This document shows positions 8,548 through 18,948 of a DNA stretch of 64,000 nucleotides, piece by piece. The first letter of the stretch is position 1. The number at the start of each line of letters is the position of its first letter. Origin of the DNA: Streptomyces sp. ACA25. Its GTDB lineage: Bacteria > Actinomycetota > Actinomycetes > Streptomycetales > Streptomycetaceae. The stretch lies in assembly GCF_028200735.1 (NCBI RefSeq), contig NZ_JAQKPV010000003.1, positions 248,001 to 312,000 of the forward strand. Reading direction: 5' to 3'. The notes under the pieces are model-generated. The model did no database searches. It saw nothing but the letters and a program-made list of their open reading frames with translations, and was not told the origin of the DNA. The translations under genes and the position numbers were made by a program.

Positions 8548-9420
8548 ATGGAAACCCTTACGACGACGGCACCGGAGCGTGCCGAGCCAGACATCCGGGA
8601 GACGCCCCCCGCACCATCGCCGGAGCGGTCCGGCGGTGCGGGGGAGTCCGCATCCGCCGGCGCGGCGGCGTCCGGCGGGCGCCCCGCCGGGCGGACCGCC
8701 GCCGCCACCAAGGCCACGGAGGCCGTCCGGGCCGGGAAGCCACGGGCGGGCGGGGTGACCCCCGAGGAGGCGTTCGACCGGCTCTACCAGCGGCACGCGG
8801 CAACGCTCATCCGGCAGTGCGCGCTGCTCTGCGGCCACCGCGGGCTCGCGGAGCGCGCGGTGACACGGGCCTTCGAGCTGGCCTGGCAGCGCTGGCCCGA
8901 GGTCGCGGTCGACCGGGACCCCGCGGGCTGGGTGCGGGCCGCCGCGCACGACGTCGCGCTCTCCCCCTGGCATCGGATGCGGCCGGGACTGGGCCGGGCG
9001 CAGGTGCACCCCGGACCTCCCGAGGACCGGGAGCTGCTGGAGGCCCTGACCGCGCTGCACCCGTGTTACCGCCGCAGCGTGCTGCTGTACGACGGGCTGG
9101 GGCTGGGGCTTCCGGAGACCGCCGCCGAGATGGAGGCGAGCACCCGGGCCACCGCGCACCGGATCACCGGGGCCCGGCATGAACTGGCCGAGCGGGTGCC
9201 GCGGCTGGGCAGGCTTCCGGTGGAACAGCGGGACCGCGCGCTGGGCGTGCTGCTGCGGGACCTCGCCGCGGCCCAGCCGGTGCGCCTCGCACCGGTGAAG
9301 ACGGTACGGATGGGCAGTGAGCGCGCGACCCGCCGCTGGGTGTGGTCGGTGACGACGCTGATGCTGGTGCTGCTGTCGATGGTCACGGTGACGGCCGTTA
9401 CCGGGAGCGGCCTCGCGTGA
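8548..9420 (+). CDS. Sigma-70-like regulator with C-terminal membrane anchor
   Basis: A 290-residue protein. After a disordered Ala/Pro/Gly-rich 70 residues it resembles the ECF/SigK-type sigma-70 superfamily: FDRLYQRHAATLIRQCALL near residue 80 matches region 2, and LLEALTALHPCYRRSVLLY with LPETAAEMEASTRATAHRI (about 165-205) matches region 4, including the Leu-x-Pro-like turn. Unusually it ends in a strongly hydrophobic helix, VTTLMLVLLSMVTVTAVTG, which would tether it to the membrane. ATG 8548 is preferred; GTG 8491 or 8485 or ATG 8320 would lengthen the disordered part. Whether it acts as a true sigma factor is uncertain. Confidence 0.65.
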   Translation: METLTTTAPERAEPDIRETPPAPSPERSGGAGESASAGAAASGGRPAGRTAAATKATEAVRAGKPRAGGVTPEEAFDRLYQRHAATLIRQCALLCGHRGLAERAVTRAFELAWQRWPEVAVDRDPAGWVRAAAHDVALSPWHRMRPGLGRAQVHPGPPEDRELLEALTALHPCYRRSVLLYDGLGLGLPETAAEMEASTRATAHRITGARHELAERVPRLGRLPVEQRDRALGVLLRDLAAAQPVRLAPVKTVRMGSERATRRWVWSVTTLMLVLLSMVTVTAVTGSGLA

Positions 9421-9427
9421 CGGACGC

Positions 9428-9463
9428 GGGGGAGCTTCGCCGGCGTGCCGGCGAAGCTCCCCC
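9428..9463. terminator. Bidirectional hairpin between convergent genes
   Basis: Perfect 17-base arms (9428-9444 and 9447-9463) with a two-base apex sit between the sigma-like gene and the convergent sucD gene. The symmetry suits termination from both sides. Confidence 0.85.
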
Positions 9464-9495
9464 GTGAGTGGTCGTCGCGGTGGTGGTCGCGGCGA

Positions 9496-10380
9496 TCAGC
9501 CGCCCAGGATCTCCCGGGCGAGCCGCGCGGTCTCGGAGGGGGTCTTGCCCACCTTCACGCCCGCGGCCTCCAGTGCCTCCTGCTTGGCCTGCGCGGTGCC
9601 GGAGGAGCCCGACACGATCGCGCCCGCGTGGCCCATCGTCTTGCCCTCGGGCGCGGTGAAACCGGCCACGTAGCCGACGACGGGCTTGCTGACGTTGGCC
9701 TTGATGAAGTCGGCCGCCCGCTCCTCGGCGTCGCCGCCGATCTCCCCGATCATGACGATCAGGTCGGTGTCGGGGTCTGCCTCGAAGGCCCGCAGCGCAT
9801 CGATGTGGGTGGTGCCGATGATCGGGTCACCGCCGATGCCGACGCAGGTCGAGAAGCCGAGGTCCCTCAGCTCGTACATCATCTGGTACGTCAGCGTGCC
9901 GGACTTCGAGACCAGCCCGATACGGCCCGGCTTGGTGATGTCGGCCGGGATGATGCCGGCGTTCGACTGGCCGGGGGTGATGAGCCCGGGGCAGTTCGGG
10001 CCGATGATGCGGGTCTTGTTGCCCTTGTTGCCGGCGTGCGCCCAGAAGGCGGCGGAGTCGTGCACCGCGATGCCCTCGGTGATCACCACGGCGAGGCCGA
10101 TCTCGGCGTCGATCGCCTCGATGACCGCGCTCTTGGTGAACTTCTCCGGCACGAAGATGACGGTCACGTCCGCGCCGGTGGCCTCCATGGCCTCCTTGAC
10201 GCTGCCGAATACCGGGATCTCGGTCCCGTCGAAGTCAACGGTGGTGCCCGCCTTGCGCGGGTTCACCCCGCCGACGATGTTGGTGCCGGAGGCCAGCATG
10301 CGCCGGGTGTGCTTCTGGCCCTCGGAGCCGGTCATCCCCTGGACGATGACCTTGCTTTCCTTGGTGAGGAAAATAGCCAT
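9496..10380 (-). CDS. sucD: Succinyl-CoA ligase (ADP-forming), alpha subunit
   Basis: A 294-residue subunit of succinyl-CoA synthetase, the TCA-cycle enzyme that makes ATP or GTP from succinyl-CoA. The CoA-binding Rossmann start [12 protein letters not shown], the NCPG motif ([11 protein letters not shown]) and the phosphohistidine loop [11 protein letters not shown] are all present. It lies 51 bases downstream of sucC in the same operon. The length is standard. Confidence 0.97.
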   Translation of the reverse strand: MAIFLTKESKVIVQGMTGSEGQKHTRRMLASGTNIVGGVNPRKAGTTVDFDGTEIPVFGSVKEAMEATGADVTVIFVPEKFTKSAVIEAIDAEIGLAVVITEGIAVHDSAAFWAHAGNKGNKTRIIGPNCPGLITPGQSNAGIIPADITKPGRIGLVSKSGTLTYQMMYELRDLGFSTCVGIGGDPIIGTTHIDALRAFEADPDTDLIVMIGEIGGDAEERAADFIKANVSKPVVGYVAGFTAPEGKTMGHAGAIVSGSSGTAQAKQEALEAAGVKVGKTPSETARLAREILGG

Positions 10381-10431
10381 GGTGTGTCGGTGTCCTCTTG
10401 TCCCTCTGTCGTGTCGAAGACGCGCCGACGA

Positions 10432-11610
10432 TTACAGCGCGGCTGCCAGCTCGGCGGCGCGGTCGGCCGCACCGTCCATGGTGTCCACCTGCTGCACGAG
10501 CGGGTGGTCGGCGTCGTTGAGGATCTTGCGACCCAGCTCCGCGTTGTTGCCGTCGAGGCGCACGACCAGCGGCTTGCTGACGTCCTCGCCCTTGCTCTTG
10601 AGGAGTTCCAGGGCCTGCACGATGCCGTTGGCCACCGCGTCGCAGGCGGTGATCCCGCCGAAGACGTTGACGAACACCGACCGGACGTCGGGGTCGCCCA
10701 GGATGATCTCCAGGCCGTTCGCCATCACCTCGGCGGACGCGCCGCCGCCGATGTCGAGGAAGTTCGCCGGCTTGGCACCGTTGTGCGCCTCGCCCGCGTA
10801 GGCGACGACGTCGAGCGTGCTCATGACGAGCCCCGCGCCGTTGCCGATGATGCCGACGTTGCCGTTCTCCAGCTTGACGTAGTTGAGGCCCTTGGCCTTG
10901 GCCGCGGCCTCCAGCAGGTTGGTGGAGGCGACGTCCTCCAGGGCCGCGTGGTCCGGCTGGCGGAATTCCGCGTTGGCGTCCAGGGACACCTTGCCGTCCA
11001 GTGCGATGATCGTGCCGTCGGCCGTCTTGACCAGCGGGTTGACCTCGACGAGCAGGGCGTCTTCCTTGATGAAGACGTCCCACAGCTTCACCAGCGCCAC
11101 GACCACCTGGTCGATCACGTCGGCCGGGAACTTCGCAGCCTCGGCGATCTCGCGGGCCTTGGCCTCGTCGACACCCGCGATGGAGTCGACCGGGATCTTG
11201 GCGAGCGCCTCCGGGTTGTTGGCGGCGACCTCCTCGATCTCCACGCCGCCCTCGACCGAGGCCATGGCCAGGAAGGTCCGGTTGGTGCGGTCCAGCAGGA
11301 AGGAGACGTAGTACTCCTCCACGATCTCCGCGGTCTGGGCCAGCATCACCTTGTGAACCGTGTGGCCCTTGATGTCCATGCCCAGAATGGCGGTGGCCTT
11401 CTCCACCGCGTCCGCGGGGTCGGCGGCCAGCTTGACGCCGCCCGCCTTGCCCCGGCCGCCGGTCTTGACCTGCGCCTTGACGACCACGCGACCGCCGAGT
11501 CGCTCGGCCACCTCGCGCGCCGCCTCCGGGGTGTCGATGACTTCACCGGCAAGCACCGGTACGTCATGCTTGGCGAAGAGGTCCCTCGCCTGGTACTCGA
11601 ACAGGTCCAC
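10432..11610 (-). CDS. sucC: Succinyl-CoA ligase (ADP-forming), beta subunit
   Basis: A 392-residue ATP-grasp subunit. The N-terminus [19 protein letters not shown] is canonical, [19 protein letters not shown] binds nucleotide, and LLEVNPL-type sequence (VEVNPLV) and GGITACD near the C-terminus complete the family pattern. It pairs with SucD and is the first gene of the operon. No riboswitch or leader is evident upstream. Confidence 0.97.
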   Translation of the reverse strand: MDLFEYQARDLFAKHDVPVLAGEVIDTPEAAREVAERLGGRVVVKAQVKTGGRGKAGGVKLAADPADAVEKATAILGMDIKGHTVHKVMLAQTAEIVEEYYVSFLLDRTNRTFLAMASVEGGVEIEEVAANNPEALAKIPVDSIAGVDEAKAREIAEAAKFPADVIDQVVVALVKLWDVFIKEDALLVEVNPLVKTADGTIIALDGKVSLDANAEFRQPDHAALEDVASTNLLEAAAKAKGLNYVKLENGNVGIIGNGAGLVMSTLDVVAYAGEAHNGAKPANFLDIGGGASAEVMANGLEIILGDPDVRSVFVNVFGGITACDAVANGIVQALELLKSKGEDVSKPLVVRLDGNNAELGRKILNDADHPLVQQVDTMDGAADRAAELAAAL

Positions 11611-11911
11611 GCGTGTCCGTCCTCAGTCTGTATGTCGCGGTCGTTGGTCAGCGTGGGCGTGCCGCGTGGCCGCGCTCCGAAGCACGCGGCAGGTCCGCTG
11701 CGCAGCGTAGCGGGATGCCCCGTAACCCACATAAAGCCCACGTCACACCTGAGTGGTGACAACGGTCACACCGCGTCCCGCGCGGCTCCGTGGGACGACC
11801 CGGGCGGATCGCCCCGGCGCATCCGCCGCCACCTTCGTCCGCACTCCGGAATGCCGCGGCACATCCGGTTCCGGAGCCGGCACGGAGCGCGGCGGCACGG
11901 CGGCAGCCGGG
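11611..11911. other. Non-coding gap upstream of sucCD
   Basis: About 300 bases with no convincing gene. It should hold the sucCD promoter. A repeated octamer GTCACACC occurs at 11742-11749 and 11765-11772, and the first copy is part of an imperfect palindrome, GTCAC-N9-GTGAC (11742-11760). These may be regulator sites for sucCD; nothing else stands out. Confidence 0.35.
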
Positions 11912-12316
11912 TCAGGCCGCGCGGACGTGCGCGCGCACCCACTCCACGACCTGACCGGTCGCCGCGCCGGGCGTGAAGATTTCCGCCACCCCCTGGTCCT
12001 TCAGCGGAGCGATGTCGCCCTCGGGAATGATGCCGCCGCCGAACACCTTGATGTCCGCCGCGTCACGGTCCTTCAGCAGCTCGATGACCTTGACGAACAG
12101 GGTGTTGTGGGCGCCGGAGAGGATGGACAGGCCGATCGCGTCGGCGTCCTCCTGGATCGCGGTGTCCACGATCTGCTCGGGCGTCTGGTGCAGCCCGGTG
12201 TAGATGACCTCCATGCCCGCGTCGCGCAACGCCCTGGCGATCACCTTGGCCCCGCGGTCATGACCGTCGAGTCCCGGCTTGGCGACCACGACACGGATCG
12301 GACCCGACACACCCAT
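11912..12316 (-). CDS. icmB: Isobutyryl-CoA mutase small (B12-binding) subunit
   Basis: A 134-residue cobalamin-binding protein. The DxHxxG motif is DGHDRG (residues 17-22), with the SxL motif in LSILSG and the GG motif in [10 protein letters not shown], the three signatures of base-off B12 binding in acyl-CoA mutases. The short stand-alone length matches the small subunit IcmB of Streptomyces, which partners a large IcmA subunit to interconvert isobutyryl- and n-butyryl-CoA, linking valine breakdown and polyketide starter supply. No large subunit is in this window, so partner choice (IcmA or a related mutase such as the hydroxyisobutyryl-CoA type) is inferred. Confidence 0.85.
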   Translation of the reverse strand: MGVSGPIRVVVAKPGLDGHDRGAKVIARALRDAGMEVIYTGLHQTPEQIVDTAIQEDADAIGLSILSGAHNTLFVKVIELLKDRDAADIKVFGGGIIPEGDIAPLKDQGVAEIFTPGAATGQVVEWVRAHVRAA

Positions 12317-12667
12317 TTCTGCCTCCCATTGCCCCGGCCGACGGACCGGAGTGAACGAACGTTAGCCACAGCATCCCGCATTCGGGCCATTCAAGCGATG
12401 ACAAGCCACGACCAGAGGGCGAAATCACACGAGCCGCTCCCTCCGCTCACCCCCGGTCGACCTCGCACCCCCTCCGCATTCGAACGTAAATCGAATGTGT
12501 CGTGGAGTCCTCATGGGGTCCTCGCCGAAAGGCGGCCCGATGCCCGTTTCCTGCGCCAGCGAAACCCGCGAAAGATTGTGGCCACTGCACAGTGACGGGT
12601 ACAGTCGCCGCACTGCAGCCGCCGGGCTCCCGCCCCGCTCCTGTTGTCTAGCCGAAAGGCACTGTCG
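12317..12667. other. Divergent intergenic region upstream of icmB and the M23 gene
   Basis: About 350 bases between divergent genes. A perfect inverted repeat CATTCGA-N7-TCGAATG lies at 12477-12497 and could be an operator. I looked for the hallmark sequences of the ydaO riboswitch seen before the NlpC/P60 gene and did not find them here. The M23 ribosome site CGAAAGG is about nine bases before GTG 12668. Confidence 0.4.
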
Positions 12668-14200
12668 GTGAACGATCGTCACCCGTCGGGGCTCACTTAC
12701 CCGACAGGCCCCGCTGACGGCGTCCAGTATTCGTCGTACGGAACGCCCTCGTACGCAGCGGACGTCCCCTCGCACGCCGACCACGGCGGATACGGGTACG
12801 ACCCGTACGGCCAGGCCGCCGCTTATGACAGCGGCCGTTACGAAACCACGAGTTGGGACAGCACTCCGGCCCACGGCATTCCCCGGTACGACCCTTCCCA
12901 GAACGCCGGGCAGCAGCCTCACGGCTGGGACAGCGGCACCTGGGAATCCGGTGACCGGTCCGTCGGCGGCATTCCCGAGCAGACCGCCTCCGAAGGCTGG
13001 GACACCGGCGGCTACAGCACCGGCCCGCACGGCGGGACCTCCTACGACACCACTCAATACGCCGACACCGCCTACGACACCACCCCTTCGTACGGCGACA
13101 CCGCATACGACACCGCTGCCTACGACACCGCTCTGTACAGCGACGCGACACAGTACGGAACCGGGCAGTACAGCCCGGGCACCTACGACAACGGGCAGTA
13201 CGCGGAAGGGCAGTTCGACCCCACCGGGCAGCCCTCGCCGGAGTCCGACACGCCCAACGCCGCACAGCAGTCGGAGCCCGGCCCGGAGTACGCCGCCGAG
13301 TTCGCGCCGGAGCACGGCAGCACGCCGGAAGACGGGTTCACCACGGAGCCCACCACCGAGCGGCTGCGCGAGTTCGTGCCCTCCGGCGGAGATGTGCTGC
13401 CACCCAGGCCCCCGCAGGGACGCGGACGCCGCCGCTCCCCGAAGCCCCGGCGCTCCGCCCTGCTCACCGTCGCGGCCCCCTCGCTGTGCGTCCTCGGCGT
13501 CACCGCCGTCGCCGCAGCCGCAACCGTGTCCGGCAACGGCACCGACACGGCCGGGGACGATGTGCCGCTGGCCGCCCCGGATCCGGACAGCCCGCCGGAA
13601 CCGGTCGCCGCGAACAAGGAGTTCGACACCCAGCTGGCGAGCCTCACGGCCGCCGCCGACGACTATGCCGACCGGGCCAGCCGTACCCAGGGCCGCATCG
13701 ACCTCGAGGAGAAGAAGGCCGAGGAGAAGCGGAAGGCCGAGGAGAAGGCCGCCAAGGAAGCGGCAGAGCGGGAAGCGGAGGCCGCCCGGGCCGAGGAGCT
13801 GCGACCCAAGTTCGTTCTTCCCGTGGAGCGACGCGGACTGAGCGCCTATTACGGACAGTCCGGGATCAACTGGATGTCGCAGCACACCGGTATCGACTTC
13901 CCGGTCCGTTACGGCACCCCGGTCATGGCCGCAACCGACGGCAATGTGCGCACCCAGTGGCACTCCTCCTACGGCAACATGGCCATCGTGACCGCCGCCG
14001 ACGGCACCGAGACCTGGTACTCGCACCTCAGCAGCACGGCGTACCAGTCGGGCTGGGTCAAGGCGGGCACGGTCATCGCCTACTCCGGCAACTCCGGCAA
14101 CTCCACCGGCCCGCACCTGCACTTCGAGGTCCGGCCGGGCGGCGGCTCGGCGATCGACCCGCTGGCCTGGTTCCGCTCCAAGGGCCTGGAGCCCACCTGA
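12668..14200 (+). CDS. M23 family metallopeptidase with long Tyr-rich cytoplasmic region
   Basis: A 510-residue LytM-type peptidase, likely a cell-wall endopeptidase or an activator of one. Residues 1-240 are low-complexity, with many YDT, QYG and GQY repeats and acidic stretches. A single membrane segment follows a basic RRRSPKPRRS patch (about residues 260-285). Then comes a charged Lys/Glu/Ala coiled coil (about 340-385) and the M23 domain with HTGIDFPVRYGTPV and GPHLHFEV, which provide the zinc-binding HxxxD and HxH motifs, so the enzyme looks active. Start GTG 12668 has a ribosome site; an earlier TTG does not. Confidence 0.9.
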   Translation: MNDRHPSGLTYPTGPADGVQYSSYGTPSYAADVPSHADHGGYGYDPYGQAAAYDSGRYETTSWDSTPAHGIPRYDPSQNAGQQPHGWDSGTWESGDRSVGGIPEQTASEGWDTGGYSTGPHGGTSYDTTQYADTAYDTTPSYGDTAYDTAAYDTALYSDATQYGTGQYSPGTYDNGQYAEGQFDPTGQPSPESDTPNAAQQSEPGPEYAAEFAPEHGSTPEDGFTTEPTTERLREFVPSGGDVLPPRPPQGRGRRRSPKPRRSALLTVAAPSLCVLGVTAVAAAATVSGNGTDTAGDDVPLAAPDPDSPPEPVAANKEFDTQLASLTAAADDYADRASRTQGRIDLEEKKAEEKRKAEEKAAKEAAEREAEAARAEELRPKFVLPVERRGLSAYYGQSGINWMSQHTGIDFPVRYGTPVMAATDGNVRTQWHSSYGNMAIVTAADGTETWYSHLSSTAYQSGWVKAGTVIAYSGNSGNSTGPHLHFEVRPGGGSAIDPLAWFRSKGLEPT

Positions 14201-14230
14201 TCCCACCCGGGCCGCGGACGCCGCCCGGCA

Positions 14231-14281
14231 CGAAGGCCCTGGGGGCCGGCCCGAGTTCCGGGCCCGCCCCCAGGGCCTTCG
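14231..14281. terminator. Hairpin between M23 gene and convergent membrane gene
   Basis: Perfect 16-base arms at 14231-14246 and 14266-14281, with inner GC-rich bases extending the stem, lie between the two convergent stop codons. Confidence 0.85.
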
Positions 14282-14288
14282 CCGTGCG

Positions 14289-15125
14289 TCAGACCTGCGC
14301 CTTCCGGGCAACGGACCGGCAGAATCCCAGCGCGACCGCCGGAGCGAGGAACAGCCACACGTAGTTCTCGGGCCCGGAGATCTCCCGCCAGATATCGACC
14401 AGTTCGGCGAAGTCCTGGAAGAAAATCTCGTGCGTGGTGAGCACCCCGGCGGTGTAGTGGTCGCTGTAGACCATCGCCATGCCGTACAGCTCACCGAGCC
14501 ACACCGCCGCCAGGCTCAGGACCGCGCCCAGGATGTAGACCGCCCAGTTGCGCTTGGCGAAGAAGGCCGGTCCGAGCCCCACCAGGACGCCGACCAGCGC
14601 CCCGGCGTATCCGACCACCCGGAACTCTTCCTTGCTCTCGTCGAAGAGCGCATGCAGCAGGACGCCGTAGAGAAATGCCGCGAGCACCGCGCACAGCAGG
14701 GCCACGCCGATCGCCAGAAAGACGTTCTGCGGCGGGCCGGAGCCCGGTGCGGGCGGCGGGAAACCACCGGGCGACTGCGGCTGCCCGTACGGGCCGGGGG
14801 GCGCCGCGCCGTACGGCGGCGGGGGCATCATCGGGCCGGGCGGGTGCGGACCGGGGCCGCCCTGCGACGGAGGCGGCCCGAAGCCGCCCGGTGGCTGCTG
14901 GGGCGGCGGACCGAAGCCACCCTGCGCCGGGGCCGGCGGGAAGCCGTACCCGGGCTGAGGCGGCGGAGCCTGCTGAGCGGGAGCCTGCTGAGCGGCCGGG
15001 GGCTGCTGCGGAGGCGGAGGCTGCTGCTGCGGCGGTTGCCGCGGCGGTGCCGGGGGCTGCTGCGGCGGTGCCTTGGGCTGCCGGCCGTAGCCACCTTCCG
15101 GGTGCGGCTGCCATGGCTGGGTCAT
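14289..15125 (-). CDS. Pro/Gln-rich membrane protein
   Basis: A 278-residue protein with a 125-residue N-terminal region made almost only of Pro, Gln, Gly and Ala, followed by four hydrophobic segments: VFLAIGVALLCAVLAAFLYG, the GYAGALVGVLVGLG stretch, AVYILGAVLSLAAVWLGELYG and the last at YVWLFLAPAVALGF. Start ATG 15125 has GGGGGA five to six bases upstream. No enzymatic motif is visible. It is probably a conserved Streptomyces membrane protein of unknown role. It sits between an M23 peptidase and pcrA. Confidence 0.8.
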   Translation of the reverse strand: MTQPWQPHPEGGYGRQPKAPPQQPPAPPRQPPQQQPPPPQQPPAAQQAPAQQAPPPQPGYGFPPAPAQGGFGPPPQQPPGGFGPPPSQGGPGPHPPGPMMPPPPYGAAPPGPYGQPQSPGGFPPPAPGSGPPQNVFLAIGVALLCAVLAAFLYGVLLHALFDESKEEFRVVGYAGALVGVLVGLGPAFFAKRNWAVYILGAVLSLAAVWLGELYGMAMVYSDHYTAGVLTTHEIFFQDFAELVDIWREISGPENYVWLFLAPAVALGFCRSVARKAQV

Positions 15126-15311
15126 CGGTTCCCCCTGCGTCAAGAGACCGTGCCGTACTCGGGAACGGCGGAAGACCGGCAGGAGTACGCACGTGTGTGT
15201 ACGGTCAGCCAATCCCGGACGGCCGGGCACGACAAGGTTTTCGCCCGCCCTGTGACACGACGGGGACACTCCCGGGGACGGCCGGCCCGCCCGGGCGGCG
15301 GCCGGCCGGTC

Positions 15312-17879
15312 TCAGAGCTTCTCCACCGGGGCGTAGCGCAGCAGCAGCCGCTTCGGCTTCTCGTCCCCGAAGTCGATCGTCGCCTGCGCCCCCTCCCCGC
15401 TGCCCTGCACCTCGAGCACACGGCCGAGGCCGAAGCTGTCGTGCGTGACCCGGTCGCCCGGCTCCAGTGAGACCAGCGGGCGGTCCTTCACCCGGCGGGT
15501 GGCGAAGCCGGACGGACCGCGGGAACGGGAGCCCGGCAGCGCCCCGGACGAGGAGGGCCCGGACGAGGAGGACGGTGCGCCCGCCGTGGCCGTGCCCGCG
15601 GTACGCCGCCACTCCAGGTGCTGCTCCGGAACCTCCTCGAGGAACCGGGAGGGCGGGTTGTACTGCGGCTGCCCCCAGGCGCTGCGCAGAGTGGAGCGGG
15701 TGACGTACAGCCGCTGCCGGGCGCGGGTGATGCCGACGTAGGCCAGGCGCCGTTCCTCTTCGAGCTCCTTGGTCTTGCCCAGCGAGCGCATGTGCGGGAA
15801 GACGCCGTCCTCCATACCGGTGAGGAAGACCGTGGGGAACTCCAGGCCCTTCGCGGTGTGCAGCGTCATCAGCGTGATGACGCCGGTGTCCTCGGCGCTC
15901 TCCCCGTCGTCGGCACCGTCGGTGCCGGGGCCGTCGGGGATCTGGTCGGCGTCGGCGACCAGCGCCACGGTTTCGAGGAACTCGGAGAGGGTGCCCGCCC
16001 CGGCCCCGGCCCCGGCCCCGGCGCCGTCCTCGGACTCCGCGGCGGCAGCCGCCCGGTCCTGCTCGAACTCCAGCGCGACAGCGGCGAGTTCCTGAAGGTT
16101 CTCGACGCGGGTCTCGTCCTGCGGGTCGGTGGACGCCTGGAGTTCCGCCAGGTAGCCGGTCCGTTCCAGTACCGCCTCCAGGACCGTGGCGGGCCCGGCC
16201 CCGGACTCGGCGACCGTGCGCAGCTCCTCCAGCAGGGAGTTGAAGCGCTTGACGGCGTTCACCGAGCGGGAGGCCATGCCGTAGGCCTCGTCCACGCGGC
16301 GCAGCGCCTGGGCGAAGGTGGTCTTCTCGCGCAGCGCGAGGGCCTCGATCATGGCTTCGGCCCGGTCACCGATCCCGCGCTTGGGGACGTTGAGGATGCG
16401 CCGCAGCGGCACGGTGTCCTCGGGGTTGGCGAGCACGCGCAGGTAGGCGAGGATGTCCCGGACCTCGCGGCGTTCGTAGAAGCGGACCCCGCCGACCACC
16501 TTGTAGGGCAGCCCGACCCGGATGAAGACCTCTTCGAAGACCCGGGACTGGGCGTTGGTGCGGTAGAAGATGGCGACGTCGCCGTGGCGGGTCTCCCCGG
16601 CGTCGGCCAGCCGGTCGATCTCGTCGGCCACGAACTGCGCCTCGCCGTGCTCGGTGTCGGCGACATAGCCGACGATCCGGGCGCCGCTGCCCTCCTCGGT
16701 CCACAGGTTCTTCGGGCGGCGGCTCTCGTTGCGCTCGATGACGGCGTTGGCCGCGCTGAGGATGGTCTGCGTCGAGCGGTAGTTCTGCTCCAGCAGCAGC
16801 GTGGTGGCCTGCGGGTAGTCCTGCTCGAACTGCAGGATGTTCCGGATGGTGGCTCCGCGGAAGGCGTAGATCGACTGGTCGGCGTCGCCCACCACGCAGA
16901 GCTCGGCCGGCTCCACCGGCGCTTGGGGCTCCTCCTCCCCGCCCGCGCCGGCGACGGGCCGGCCGCCGGGCGCTCCGACGAGTTCCCGGATCAGCGTGTA
17001 CTGGGCGTGGTTGGTGTCCTGGTACTCGTCGACGAGTACGTGCCGGAACCGCCGCCGGTAGTGTTCCGCGACGTCGGGGAACGCCTGGAGCAGGTGCACG
17101 GTGGTCATGATGATGTCGTCGAAGTCGAGGGCGTTGGCCTCCCGGAGCCGCCCCTGGTACAGCGTGTAGGCCTCGGCGAGGGTCTTCTGGAAGCCGTCCT
17201 GCGCGCGGGCCGCGAAGTCCTCCGGGTCGATCAGCTCGTTCTTCAGGTTCGACACCTGGGCCTGGAAGGACTTCGGCGGGAAGCGCTTGGGGTCCAGGTC
17301 GAGATCCCGGCAGACCAGCGCCATCAGCCGCTTGGAGTCCGCGGCGTCGTAGATCGAGAAGCTGGAGGTGAAGCCGAGCCGCTTGGACTCCCGGCGCAGG
17401 ATCCGCACGCAGGCGCTGTGGAAGGTCATCACCCACATGGCGTTGGCCCGCGGGCCGACGAGGTCCGCCACGCGTTCCTTCATCTCGCCTGCGGCCTTGT
17501 TGGTGAAGGTGATCGCGAGGATCTGTCCGGGGTGCGCGCCCCGGGCGGCCAGCAGGTGGGCGATCCGGTGGGTCAGCACCCGGGTCTTGCCGGACCCGGC
17601 CCCGGCCACGATGAGCAGCGGGGCGCCGCTGTGCGTCACGGCGGCGCGCTGGTTCTCGTTGAGCCCTTCGAGCAGCGCGGCGGGGTCGGTGGACGGCATC
17701 GGGGCACCGTTGCGGTAGTAGGAGGGGGCTGCCGGCGCGCCGCCCGTGAAGGTTCCGGCGAACAGGTCGTCCGGCAGCGCCTCCCGTTCGTGCTCGGGCG
17801 GAGGCGGCGGCTCCTCGGCCTGCGGGGGCTCGAGGTCCGCCAGGACCCGGTCAATGCTGTCATCGAAGAGGCTGCTCAT
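15312..17879 (-). CDS. pcrA: ATP-dependent DNA helicase PcrA/UvrD
   Basis: An 855-residue superfamily 1A helicase that unwinds DNA 3' to 5' in repair and replication restart. Motif Ia/Walker A is AGAGSGKTRVLTHRIA (from residue 92), motif II is VLVDEYQDTNHAQY, motif III GDADQSIYAFRGA, motif IV LEQNYRS and motif VI YVGITRARQRLYV. The N-terminal 60 residues are a Pro/Glu-rich tail common in actinomycete PcrA. An Ala-Gly repeat occurs in the 2B region. The C-terminal Tudor-like domain (GDRVTHDSFGLGRVLEV) that contacts RNA polymerase is intact. Confidence 0.97.
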   Translation of the reverse strand: MSSLFDDSIDRVLADLEPPQAEEPPPPPEHEREALPDDLFAGTFTGGAPAAPSYYRNGAPMPSTDPAALLEGLNENQRAAVTHSGAPLLIVAGAGSGKTRVLTHRIAHLLAARGAHPGQILAITFTNKAAGEMKERVADLVGPRANAMWVMTFHSACVRILRRESKRLGFTSSFSIYDAADSKRLMALVCRDLDLDPKRFPPKSFQAQVSNLKNELIDPEDFAARAQDGFQKTLAEAYTLYQGRLREANALDFDDIIMTTVHLLQAFPDVAEHYRRRFRHVLVDEYQDTNHAQYTLIRELVGAPGGRPVAGAGGEEEPQAPVEPAELCVVGDADQSIYAFRGATIRNILQFEQDYPQATTLLLEQNYRSTQTILSAANAVIERNESRRPKNLWTEEGSGARIVGYVADTEHGEAQFVADEIDRLADAGETRHGDVAIFYRTNAQSRVFEEVFIRVGLPYKVVGGVRFYERREVRDILAYLRVLANPEDTVPLRRILNVPKRGIGDRAEAMIEALALREKTTFAQALRRVDEAYGMASRSVNAVKRFNSLLEELRTVAESGAGPATVLEAVLERTGYLAELQASTDPQDETRVENLQELAAVALEFEQDRAAAAAESEDGAGAGAGAGAGTLSEFLETVALVADADQIPDGPGTDGADDGESAEDTGVITLMTLHTAKGLEFPTVFLTGMEDGVFPHMRSLGKTKELEEERRLAYVGITRARQRLYVTRSTLRSAWGQPQYNPPSRFLEEVPEQHLEWRRTAGTATAGAPSSSSGPSSSGALPGSRSRGPSGFATRRVKDRPLVSLEPGDRVTHDSFGLGRVLEVQGSGEGAQATIDFGDEKPKRLLLRYAPVEKL

Positions 17880-17970
17880 CGTTCACCGAGTCTAAGCCGC
17901 GGGTCCTGGCGCGTCGGCGGCCGGCGGCTTGTCGCCGCTCGGGGCCGGTCCGGGGCCGGTCCGGGGGCGG

Positions 17971-18861
<891 letters not shown>

Positions 18862-18864
18862 CTA

Positions 18865-18880
18865 GAGAACCAGCGTTCTC
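18865..18880. promoter_or_regulatory. TetR-type operator 2
   Basis: GAGAACCAGCGTTCTC repeats the GAGAAC-N4-GTTCTC pattern with its centre 36 bases from that of operator 1, between the divergent hydrolase and tetR genes. The duplicated site suggests the adjacent TetR protein controls both genes. Confidence 0.78.
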
Positions 18881-18948
18881 ACGTCAAGTCTGTGTGGCGT
18901 CGTCGGCACGATACTGTTGCTGACCTGGGAAGATGGGGAGGCAGACCG

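Noticed and set aside
9445..11976. An 843-codon plus-strand frame opposite sucD-sucC
   Set aside because: Shadow of two clear TCA genes; long antisense frames are routine in high-GC DNA.
12419..12667. Possible ydaO riboswitch before the M23 peptidase
   Set aside because: Checked because the NlpC/P60 gene has one; the conserved blocks are not present here.
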